NCBI GenBank assembly: GCA_036873755.1
Contig: JAVTVY010020550.1
Coordinates: forward strand, 1 to 64,000
Direction of reading: 5' to 3'
Source: Hanleya hanleyi
Taxonomy: Eukaryota; Mollusca; Polyplacophora; Lepidopleurida; Hanleyidae
Length of the DNA stretch: 64,000 bases
This document shows, piece after piece, positions 55,331 through 64,000 of this stretch. Below the pieces are notes generated by a model, which saw nothing but the letters and a program-made list of their open reading frames with translations, had not been told where the DNA came from and searched no databases. The translations under genes and the position numbers were made by a program. Every line of letters starts with the position of its first letter. Positions within the stretch are counted from its first letter, which is position 1.

Positions 55331-56082
55331 GGACGCCGTCCGTGTAGCCGTCTGCGACCTTTTTGCTGGGCCCCCGGAATACACGATTTACCGACGTTTC
55401 TTGATGAAAGCAGCACGCCCGCCTGTAACTTGACTTTCTCCGCCCGGCTGTAATCACGGTGCTCGTTCTCGCCCGTATAGCGTTGCACGGCCGGCTGCGT
55501 CGTTGTATTATGGCAGTGGGAGTTTGGCTGATTTCTCTCTGTATTTAGTGCAGTTGCATATTTCTGGGGGTGGAGGGAATCCCTAACTTTTGCCATATAC
55601 CGCTTCACGGCCAACAAGATCGACCATAAATATTGTGGCTTTAGTCCCAGTGCAGCGGGATAGCACAGCAATACTGTCGAAATTATCAACCTACTGGTAT
55701 GGACCTAGAAGCCCTATTTTATACTGAAGTTAGACCATGCAAGTTGCCTAAATGTGCTACAGGCAAACACATGTCTCATTACAGTATCATAGAATACCCC
55801 CAACTACATACAACACGCCAGTCGGACGTGTTCCCCAAATTATGCACACCGCGCAAACACGTTGCCGCATTGAAAAGGCAAACCAACGAATTCACATCGG
55901 TTTTACGTGTCTTTCACAGGTTGTACATACTACAGGATTTATAATCTTTTAGACTCCCAGGCCAAAACACTGCATTTACGGCCCAACCGTAAATTACGCC
56001 AAAATCGAAAGTTACAGGCTGTACCTGGACGTGGTTCCTCTAGCTCTGTCTTTCTGGTCTCTCCTCGATTGGAATGTCTCAC

Positions 56083-56100
56083 GAGCTTATATAGCCGGGG
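56083..56100 (-). promoter_or_regulatory. TATA box of the putative LTR
   Basis: The minus strand reads CCCCGGCTATATAAGCTCGTG, a full TATATAAG match in a GC-rich context, at a place suitable for LTR-driven transcription of element 3. Confidence 0.4.
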
Positions 56101-56609
56101 CTCTTCTTCACCCCCCCGGAGACGTGGTGAAACCCGGAAAATCGCCTTCACAGCGAAATTACAGTTCATCGTCCGTAAATGGGAATGCCATCCCAATCCA
56201 TACTCCGTAAAGAATTTTCCACATAACAGGCAACACCTATTTCGCGCTGGTAAGCGAGAAACACGAGGAAATGCATTTTCACCCACTGGCGCTCCCGAAC
56301 TGGCTCTTCCATCCTTCCAGCGGTGACACACTCCCCTCCGATTCGAACGGTCCAATTACAAACGGTTAACCGTTACACTGCCAACGCCTTTCCAAATCAT
56401 GACGTCCCCGTCATGGCCGTACGGGTCCCTCCGTCCAGGGTGACGTTACAGTTCCAGTTGTACAGTTCGAATCGATTTAAACAAAACTGCTCGCCAATTA
56501 CGGGCCATCAGGGCCGGCGAAATTACCAGATGGCCGCCCTCCGGCGGTCTGGCCGGGCCACCACGACGTCCATGAGCCAGACCAGATATCGGTACCACCT
56601 GGGGTGGCA

Positions 56610-57709
56610 AATTCTCATTATGATTTTTTGGAAGCCCTATATCCATAGATGCAAAAAAACTTTGAAAGCAATCCCGGACTCACAGCTTAATGGTAGTAAT
56701 CACCTCTTAACGATGGACGCCCGAGTCCAATCTGAAGGACCAGATTTGGGGGTAGGGGAAATATAAAGTTGAATAACTTTGCAAGTAATGGTGATATAGT
56801 GACATTTGGCCACTCGAAATGTTGGTAATTTGATCCTCTATATGGCGGTATCTGTTATATGCTAATTTTTTAATTATGTAGGTCACCAAAGGTCAAAAGG
56901 TCACGAAATCTGAATCCTGACTAAAATGTGACCACCTGTAGGAAAACACGCTGCAAATACCATACCAATGGGATTTTCTTAACGTAAATGGGTTCAAATG
57001 GAAGCCAAGAAGTACCCAAGTCTATAATAAGTCTAAACAAGTGGAGTTTAATATTATTTAGACGGTGGCACAGAACTATTTTTGACGTATTTTCAAAAAT
57101 GGTCTTTTTATTGCGCTAAAAATAGGCAAAAATTGTATGAAGTGGGACAGCATAAAATTAGTTGCATATTTTGAGAAATAACTACTCCAAATGCCAATGG
57201 TCATGTCTTAGGTCTATTCAGTGATTAGTTAAGCTACATTTCGAGGTAATTAGGTCACGAGAGGTCAAGGGCAAAGATTGTCAATTATTATTTTTCTTCA
57301 TTTTTACTTGGGACTTTCATATTACAATGTATTTACATGGCAACAAGTTTCAAGCATAGAGCATCAGAGCCATCACTGGTTCACCCTGTACCCTATAGCC
57401 CGTAGGGCATAGGGTACACCAGCAGGTATGGGTGTCCGCAGGGGTCAAAGTTCAATCGTCCTCCAAATCCCTTTTATCGCTCGTTAAGGCGCTGAGACGG
57501 GCGTTATGGCGTAAAGATAGGACGTTAAGGCGTTGAGACGGGCGTTAAGGCGTAACGACGGGCGTTGACGGCGTCACTGCATTTCGATGTATTGGTGGCA
57601 ATTCCATGAAAATCAGATCTTCTGAGCTAGTTCACCAGGGCGTTGAAGCGTTAAGCAAAGCGTTGATGGGCGTTACTGTCTATAAATGCAAGCGTATTCC
57701 CAAATCCCC
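56610..57709 (+). repeat. 1.1-kb unit, left arm, copy 1
   Basis: Starts TGGGGTGGCAAATTCTC; contains GTAGGGGAAATATAAAGTTG, GGTCACCAAAGGTCAAAAGG, AAGTGGAGTTTAATATTATT and a GGCGTTAAGGCGTAACGACG minisatellite at the end. Repeated exactly 1,100 bp later. Confidence 0.85.
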
Positions 57710-58788
57710 TGGGGTGGCAAATTCTCGTTATGTTTGTTGGAAGTCCTGTATCCATAGATGGAAAAAAAAAACTTTGAAAGCAATCCGGGACTCACAGCTT
57801 AAAGGTAGTAATCACCTCTTCAAGATGGACACCGGAGTCCAATCTGAGAGACCAGATTTTGGGGTAGGGGAAATATAAAGTTGAATAACTTTGCAAGTGA
57901 TGGTGATATAGTGACATTTGGCCACTCGAAATTTTGGTAATCTGATCCTCTATATGTTGGTATCTGTTATATGCTAATATGCCAATTATGTAGGTCACCA
58001 GAGGTCAAAAGGTCACGAAATCTGACCCCTGTCCAAAACGTGACCACCTGTAGGAAAACTCGCTGCAGATACCATACCAATGGGACTTTCTTAACCTAAA
58101 TGGGTTGAAATGGAAGCCGAGAAGTACCCAAGTCTATAATAAGTCTAAACAAGTGGAGTTCATTATTATTGAGACTGTGGCACAGAACTCTTTTGAGGCA
58201 TTTTCAAAAATGGTATTTTTATTGCGCTAAAAACAGGCAAAATCGTATGAAGTTGGACAGCCTGAAATTAGTTGCATATTTTTTAAAATAACTACCCCAA
58301 ATGCTAATGGTCATGTCTTAGGGATTTTATTCAGGGATTAGTTAAGCTACATTTCGAGGTAATTAGGTCACCAGAGGTCAAGGGCAAAGATTGTGAAATA
58401 TTAATTTTCTACATTTTTACTTGGGACTTTCATATTACAATGTATTTACATTGCAACCAGTCTCAAGTATCAGAGCATCAGAGCCATCGTGCCCGTAGGG
58501 CCCGTATGGCATAGGGTACACCAGGATGCGAGTGCACCAGGTATGGGTGTCCGCAGGGGTCAAAGGTCCATCGTCCTCAAAATCCCCTTTGGGCGTTAAG
58601 GCGTGAAGATAGAGCGTTGAGACGGGCGTTAAGGCGTAACGACGGGCGCTGACGGCGTCACTACATTTCCATGTATCGGTGGCAATTCCATGAAAATCAG
58701 AACTTCTGAGCTAGTTCACCAGGGCATTGAAGCGTTAAGCTAAGCGTTGATGTGCATTACTGTCTATAAATGCAAGCGTATTCCCAAA
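57710..58788 (+). repeat. 1.1-kb unit, left arm, copy 2
   Basis: Same order of blocks as copy 1 with about 10% differences. At its end it leads into the zinc-finger frame instead of another unit. Confidence 0.85.
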
Positions 58789-58817
58789 ACACGCACAGTC
58801 GACGTTCAAGCGTCAAC

Positions 58818-59418
58818 ATGGCTTATACTGGCTCTAAGTGCGAACGATACGATAGGATGCGACACGAGAGAAATATACATGGGATTGAAGACTCCGAGGC
58901 ACAGGAACCCGATACAGATAGTGATGAGAGTCCATCGAGTGATACCGAAACAGAGATTGCTGAGAGTCTATCCACTGATACCGAAACAGAGATTGCTGAG
59001 AGTTTATCTAGTGATACGGAGAGCTTGACCTCAGATAGTCAGCGTACGTCCGAAGAAAGTGAGGCAGAACCTACCTTCTGGGATCGTATTGTGAGAGCAG
59101 CTATCAATACTCACGCAGCAGCAATCGAGGACGCCGGAAAGGATAACTTACAACAGCCAAATGCGACCCGGCGTCAGGAAAACAGCCATGGCGATCTATG
59201 AACAGTATACCTTACTATCGCTTGAAATGAAAGGCGACCCCACGCACAGGTCCATCATGGAAACCAAGCATCACTTTGAAGAGGATATGGGGCTACCACA
59301 CACCGAGGCTCTGGAAAATGCTATCAGGGTGCGCAAACAACTCTTTCAGGATATGGTGCTTCAGAGGTATCCTGAACTGCCCGACGATGGGCTGATGGGG
59401 CCAAAATGGTCCAAGTGA
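58818..59418 (+). pseudogene. Small acidic C2H2 zinc-finger protein, left arm, broken
   Basis: Begins MAYTGSKCER (first zinc cysteine changed to glycine, and a few finger residues deleted), then RMRHERNIHG with the finger histidines. An acidic Ser/Thr/Asp/Glu tract of about 60 residues follows, with the repeated phrase DTETEIAES. Then comes a conserved segment FWDRIVRAAINTHAAAIEDAG. A frameshift near 59165 moves into MRPGVRKTAMAIYEQYTLL and the C-terminal part THRSIMETKHHFEEDMGL ... RKQLFQDM. One finger, an acidic linker and a helical C-terminus suggest a DNA-binding or regulatory protein; function unknown. Confidence 0.6.
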
Positions 59419-59419
59419 A

Positions 59420-59990
59420 CTCCCAGAGTGAGTTAGTGAGTGAGTGAGTGAATGAGGCATGTCCAACGCCCGTCTTAACGCATGGACGCACTAACGATGG
59501 TGAGTGAATGACTGAGTTTACGAGTAGTAGCCAAAGTGGATATTTTGGAGGTTTGAAGGAAGGTGTTGGGGTAGCAATGGATCACTTTGGGTCCGAATGC
59601 GTCGTTTGAAGTGGCATCTTGTAGCAACACCTGCGAACGCCAAGCTCAACGCTTCAACGCCCTGGTGAATTAGCCCAAAAGCTCTGATTTTCATGGAATT
59701 GTCACTAATTCATTGGAAAAACAGTGACGCCCGTCAGCGCCCTTCATTACGCCTTAGCGCCCTAGCATAACACCTTGAAGCCGCCATGCTATAGACGGGA
59801 GAGAGAACAGCAACAACAAGGATGACAGATGAGAGAACAACAACAACAACAGCCGCGTTGGACATGTTTACAATTCAGGAAGACTCTTGTCCGATCAGAG
59901 GCCGCCATTTGGCGCTGCATCTGTCATATTCTCGGCTGCTCTTGTCCAATCATAAGCCGTCCTTTGAGAAAGTTCCATCTTTGCTCGGTG
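59420..59990. other. Centre of the palindrome
   Basis: GTGAGTGAGTGAGTGAATGAG microsatellite (59428-59455), an inverted block resembling the GGCGTTAAGGCG minisatellite (59630-59775), and a (CAA)n tract (59805-59850). No gene. Confidence 0.5.
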
Positions 59991-59994
59991 TGAC

Positions 59995-60560
59995 CTAAGC
60001 ATCATCGGGCAGTTCAGGATACCACTGACGCAGCATGTCCTGAAAGAGTTGCTTGCGCATTCTGATCGGATTTTCCAGGGCCTTGGTGGGAAGTAGCCCC
60101 ATATCCTCTTCCAAGTGACGCTTGGTCTTCATGATGGACCTGTGCGTGAGGTCGCCTTTCATTCCAAGCGGTAGTAAGGTATACTCTTCATAAATCGCCA
60201 TGGCTGTTCTCTTGATACAGGGGCGCATTTGGGTGTATGCCTGTTGTAAGTTAATCCTGTCCGGCGTTCTCGATTGCTGCAGAGTGAATATTGATAGCTG
60301 CTCTCACAATACGATCCCAGAAGGCAGGTACTGCCTCACTTTCCCCGGACATAGGCTGACTATCTGAGGTCAAGCTCTCCGTATCACTAGATAGAATCTC
60401 AGCAATCTCTGTTTCGGTATCAGTCGATGGACTCTCATCAGTCTCTGTATCGGCTTCTTGTGCCTCGGGGTCTTCAATCCCATGTATATTTTTTTCGTGT
60501 CGCATCATATCTTAACGTCTGATGAACGTGCGTTCGCACTTAGAGCAAGTATAAGCCATG
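59995..60560 (-). pseudogene. Small acidic C2H2 zinc-finger protein, right arm, broken
   Basis: Inverted partner of the left-arm gene. The finger keeps both cysteines (YTCSKCERTFIRR) but has an in-frame TAA directly after; MMRHEKNIHG supplies the histidines. Acidic tract and FWDRIVRAAINIHSAAIENAG follow, then a one-base insertion after AGQD, then RTAMAIYEEYTLLPLGMKGD and the C-terminal helix region to PELPDDA. The lesions differ from those of the left arm, so the two copies decayed independently. Confidence 0.6.
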
Positions 60561-60589
60561 TTGACGGTTGAATGTCGACTGTGCGTGTT

Positions 60590-61708
60590 TTGGGAATAAA
60601 CTTGCTCGTATAGACGGTAACGCTGATCAGCGCTTAGCTTAATGCTTCAACGCCCTGGTGAACTAGCTCAGAAGCTCTGATTTTCATGGAATTGCCACCT
60701 GTATATCAAAATGCTGTGACGCCCGTCAAAGCCCGTCGCTACGACTTAACACCCGTCTCAACGCCTTAACGCCCTATCTGTACGCCTTAACGCCCGTCTC
60801 AGCGCCTTAACGAGCGATAAAGGGGTTTTGGAGGATGATTGACCTTTGATCCCTGCGGACACCCATACCTGGTGCACTCGCACTCTGGTTTACCTTTTGC
60901 CCTACGGGCTATACGGTACAGAGTGCACCAGCGATGTTTCTGATGCTCTATACTTAAAACTGGTTGCAATGTAAATACCTTGTAATATGGAAGTCCCAAA
61001 TAAAAATGTAGAAAATTAATAATTGAGAATCTTTGACCTTGACCTCTGGTGACCTAATTACCTGGAAATTTCGCTTAACTAACCCCTGAATAGACCTAAG
61101 ACATGACCATCATCATATGGAGTAGTTATTTGTCAAAATATGCAATTAATTTCAAGCTGTCTAATTTCATACAATTTTGCCTGGTTTTAGCGCAATAAAA
61201 AGACCAGTTTTGAAAATGCATCAAAAACAGTTCTGTGCCACAGTCTAAATAATAATAAACTCCACTTGTTTAGACTTATTATAGACTTGGGTACTTCTTG
61301 GCTTCCATTTGAACCCATTTAGGTTAAGAAAGTCCCATTGGTATGGTATCTGCAGCGAGTTTTCCTACAGGTGGTCACGTTTTAGACAGGGTTCAGATTT
61401 CGTGACCTTTTGACCTCTGGTGACCTATATGCGTGAAATATTAGCATATAACAGATACCAACATATAGAGGATCAGATTACCAACATTTTGAGTGGCTGA
61501 ATGTCAATATATCACCATTACTTGCAAAGATATTCGACTTTATATTTCCCCTACCCCCAAATCTGGTCCCTCAGATTGGACACTGGTGTTCGTCTTTAAG
61601 ATGTGATTACTACCACTAAGCTGTGTGTCCCGGACTGCTTTCAAACTTTTTCCCCATCTAAGGATATAGGACTTTCGAAAAAACATAATGAGAATTTGCC
61701 ACCCCAGG
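60590..61708 (-). repeat. 1.1-kb unit, right arm, inverted
   Basis: Reverse complement of the left-arm units, ending GAGAATTTGCCACCCCAGG. Blocks occur in exact mirror order (minisatellite first, then the GTGACCTTTTGACCTCTGG block, then the GGTAGGGGAAATATAAAG complement). Confidence 0.85.
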
Positions 61709-61781
61709 TGGTACCAATTGATGAAATTTTGGGGTCTGGCTCATAGGTCCACAGATTTCCTTCACAGAATTACATGGGCGG

Positions 61782-64000
61782 CTAGCAGAGCCGCCCCACG
61801 ACATTAGGTCCACTGGGCTGCACGCTCAGTTGGAGGGGTCGGGCTTCCCCCCTCTTACGGTACACGGGCTGGGACGCCAGCACGTAGTCGTGCAACCTGC
61901 GAGGCTTCACCACTCGCCGTCCACGGGTCGTCGTCGTGTGTGTGGGGGCTGCCTCACCCTCGGCCACTTCCTCGGGCTCGTCCTCCACCTCGCTATCCGG
62001 CGTCTCCCGCGGTTCCAACTCGAATTCGCTCTGCCAGGCCGGCGGCCGGATGACGCGTCCACTCCGGCTCGTCTGGGGCTGGCCTATGGGTGGCTGCACG
62101 GCTACCGGGTGGGTCACGGCGTAAGGCTCTGCGTGAGCCGTTTCCGGCCCCTGCTGGTCGCCGCCATCGTCACTGTCGCTCTCCGACGGTGTGTCGTCAC
62201 CCTCCACATCCAGCCGCGGATAACATGGTTTGACCCGGTCAACATGGACGACCTGTTGCCTCCCGTCGTCTCTCCGAATCCGGTAGGTAACGTCCGACAA
62301 TGCCGCCTCCACCACAAACGGTCCCAGCCACCGGTCTCGAAGCTTCCGTATCTGTCCTGGCCGGGTCACTACGGTATGCAGATAGACCTGGTCTCCGGGG
62401 CCGAATCTTTGCGCCTTGGCCTTCAGGTTGTACAGGCGCTTCTGCCGTCTCAGGGCCTTCCCACTATTTTCCCTCGCATCCTCGTGGACATCGACTAAGT
62501 GGTCACGAAGGTCCCCGACCCACGGCACGGGCTCCGTCCTCTCACTCGGGGGAGCCCCAACCGTCAGGTGAGCTGGCAGAGTCACCTCGCGGCCAAACGT
62601 CATCATATTCGGCGTGTACCCCGTAGTCTCGTGTGCGGCTGCACGGTACGCCATCAGGGTTAGTGGAATATACACATCCCAATCGTCGGGGTGGCGGGCG
62701 GCACTAGCATGAAGCATCTGACCCAGAGTCCTGTTGAACCTCTCAACTTGGCCTTTAGACTGCGGATGGTACGCCGTCGTCCGCGTCTTCTTCATGCCGA
62801 GGATCCGGCACATCCCCTCGAACACTTTGCTCTCAAAGTTCCGCCCCTGGTCCGAGTGTATCAGGGAGGGGACACCGAACCGGCTGACGTACAAGTCAAT
62901 CACAGCCTGGGCCATCGTCTCCGCTTCTTGGTCCGGAAGTGCAACAGCCTCCACCCACTTCGTGAAATAGTCACAGATAACCACAATATGCAGATTTCCT
63001 CTCGTCGTCAGGGAGAGAGGACCCATCAAGTCCACGGCGATACGTTCTCCTGGGCATCCCGTCATCATCCCGCGGTGCTGTCCTCGGGGTTTCTTCCCGG
63101 CCTGCTTCCTCCGACTGCACGTGTCGCAGCTCCGGCATCACTGCCACACGTCACGCTGCAGGCCAACCCAGGCGTACGCTTGTCGCACCTTCTTCAACGT
63201 CTTGAACACCCCCAGGTGTCCTCCAGTCGGGCTATCATGACATTCCTTAAGTATCCTCTTTTGAAGGGCCCGCGGGGCCACCAGTAACTTAGCCTTCTCC
63301 CGGCCTCGCACGTCAAACCAGCGTCGCACCAGGAGGTCTCCTTCCAGGGACAAGGCGTCGTAGGCTCCCCACAGCGCTTTCGTTACCCCGCTGTGTTGAC
63401 AGACTAGGTCCCACCGAGGTCTGGTACCAGCCTTCACCCATTCAATCACCGGAAGTAGCTCGGGTTCCGCAGCTTGGGCCGCTGCAAAGTCCTCGTTGGG
63501 TGGAGCTATGGTCACAGCCCGGGCCGCCGTCGTCTCTCCGTCTTCGGTCTCGGAGGAACGACCACACTGCTTGCACGGACGTCTGCTCATCGCGTCAGCA
63601 TTCTGATGCTTACGGCCTGGCCGGTGGACGATGTCAAATTGATAGGTCGACAGAGCTTGGATCCACCTTGCGAGTTGGCCCTCCGGCTCTTTGAATCTCA
63701 TGAGCCACCTCAAGGACCCGTGGTCGGTGCGCAGTAGGAACTTCTTCCCGTAGAGGTAGTGCCGCAACGACTTAACGAAGTGGACCACCGCCAGGAGTTC
63801 GCGCCTGGTCACGCAGTATGCCTTCTCAGCCTTGGTGAGTACCCTGCTGCCATAAGCCACCACCCTCTCCTGTCCGTCGATGTCTTGGGACAGAACGGCT
63901 CCGATGCCCCAGCCGCTGGCATCCGTGTCCAGGATAAACGGTTTGGACATGTCAGGCATGGCTAGGATGGGCGCCGCTATCATCTTCTCCTTCAGGGTCT
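61782..64000 (-). pseudogene. Gypsy element 3 pol (RNase H-integrase), one in-frame stop, runs off window
   Basis: GC-rich minus-strand frame. Order: end of RT, RNase H (FILDTDASGWGIGAVLSQ, RRELLAVVHF, RTDHGSLRWL, HQNADAMSRRP), integrase HHCC finger (HDSPTGGH ... CRSCDTC), DDE core (DYFTKWVEAV, HSDQGRNFES, HPQSKGQVERFNRTL), GPY/F-like block WLGPFVVEAALSDVTYRI, and an acidic proline-rich tail to TAG at 61784. The only lesion seen is TGA at 63138-63140 in DVWQ-stop-CRSCDTC, probably a Trp codon changed by one base. All catalytic residues of RNase H and integrase are present, unlike copies 1 and 2. Gag, protease and most of RT lie beyond the window. Confidence 0.92.

Larger units (their letters stand above)
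53401..56581 (-). repeat. Probable 3' LTR of Gypsy element 3
   Basis: Lies downstream of the pol gene at 61784-64000 once the palindromic insert at 56582-61746 is ignored. A start TGTTGGGGTCAG (53401) and an end GTCCACA (61747-61753) would give TG...CA ends and about 3.2 kb. On the minus strand the purine-rich GAAGGAAATC sits next to the inner end. A TATATAAG box on the minus strand (56088-56095) fits an LTR promoter. The 5' LTR is outside the window, so the boundaries are not proven. Confidence 0.45.
56582..61746. mobile_element. 5.2-kb palindromic element carrying a zinc-finger gene in each arm
   Basis: Outer ends ATGAGCCAGACC (left) and GGTCTGGCTCAT (right) are complementary, with GTCC directly outside on both sides (56578-56581; 61747-61750), a possible target duplication. 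Left arm: two tandem 1.1-kb units (56610-57709, 57710-58788), then a zinc-finger frame (58818-59418). Right arm: zinc-finger frame on the minus strand (60560-59995), then one inverted 1.1-kb unit (60590-61708). The centre (59420-59990) has short repeats of the AACGCCCGTC type. No transposase is recognised. Confidence 0.7.

Noticed and set aside
55010..55689. Minus-strand frames rich in Lys, Arg, Thr and Gln
   Set aside because: They read through pyrimidine-rich tandem repeats; composition is explained by the repeat.

Overview
This window looks like a stretch of a large, heterozygous, transposon-rich animal genome, probably a marine invertebrate (a mollusc, another lophotrochozoan, or an invertebrate deuterostome; I cannot tell which). 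Evidence: a spliced gene with canonical GT-AG introns, an AT-rich background, nucleosome-length minisatellites, long-LTR Gypsy elements and an esterase-bearing LINE. There is no operon structure, rRNA, CRISPR array or bacterial gene arrangement. The only host protein-coding gene I can support is a six-exon zinc-dependent medium-chain dehydrogenase/reductase (11172-19364, + strand, 411 residues after splicing). It resembles the bacterial dehydrogenase family associated with phosphonate catabolism.

Layout. 1-1.4 kb: AT-rich, no gene seen. 1.41-3.38 kb: a candidate non-autonomous Helentron-like element with a 162-175 bp minisatellite and a terminal hairpin. 3.64-8.74 kb: a decayed minus-strand LINE (SGNH esterase, APE endonuclease, reverse transcriptase, C-terminal zinc knuckle), split by a 410-bp repeat. 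8.75-10.92 kb: 126-bp and 88-bp minisatellites, the latter with a five-monomer higher-order period. 11.17-19.36 kb: the dehydrogenase gene, with introns carrying foldback elements, a TTAAA-flanked MITE, an inverted pair of the 410-bp repeat, a minisatellite and a Tc1-like MITE remnant. 19.4-23.2 kb: no gene seen. 23.2-26.6 kb: a 157-bp satellite split by a 1,052-bp solo LTR with a perfect CCAAG target duplication, ending in a GGAC microsatellite and a hairpin.

26.7-51.6 kb: two defective minus-strand Gypsy elements with very long (about 2.5 kb) LTRs. They lie in a tandem duplication of roughly 10 kb that also copied the adjoining satellite. The two copies have different deletions (copy 1: 3' end of the internal region; copy 2: nucleocapsid and protease), but both lack the same core of RNase H. 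Their LTRs carry nested DNA transposons with readable target sites: a TTA-flanked Harbinger-like MITE, a TA-flanked MITE with intact empty sites elsewhere, a 2.6-kb transposon with about 700-bp terminal inverted repeats, and a 1.65-kb element lying exactly between AAA and TTT with no target duplication, which resembles Spy transposons.

51.6-53.3 kb: spacer and a second hairpin/microsatellite/158-bp minisatellite module. 53.4-64.0 kb: a third, GC-rich Gypsy element on the minus strand (pol runs off the window end and has one in-frame stop). Its presumed 3' LTR is interrupted by a 5.2-kb palindromic element whose two arms each carry a decayed copy of a small acidic C2H2 zinc-finger gene. This palindrome is the least familiar structure in the window.
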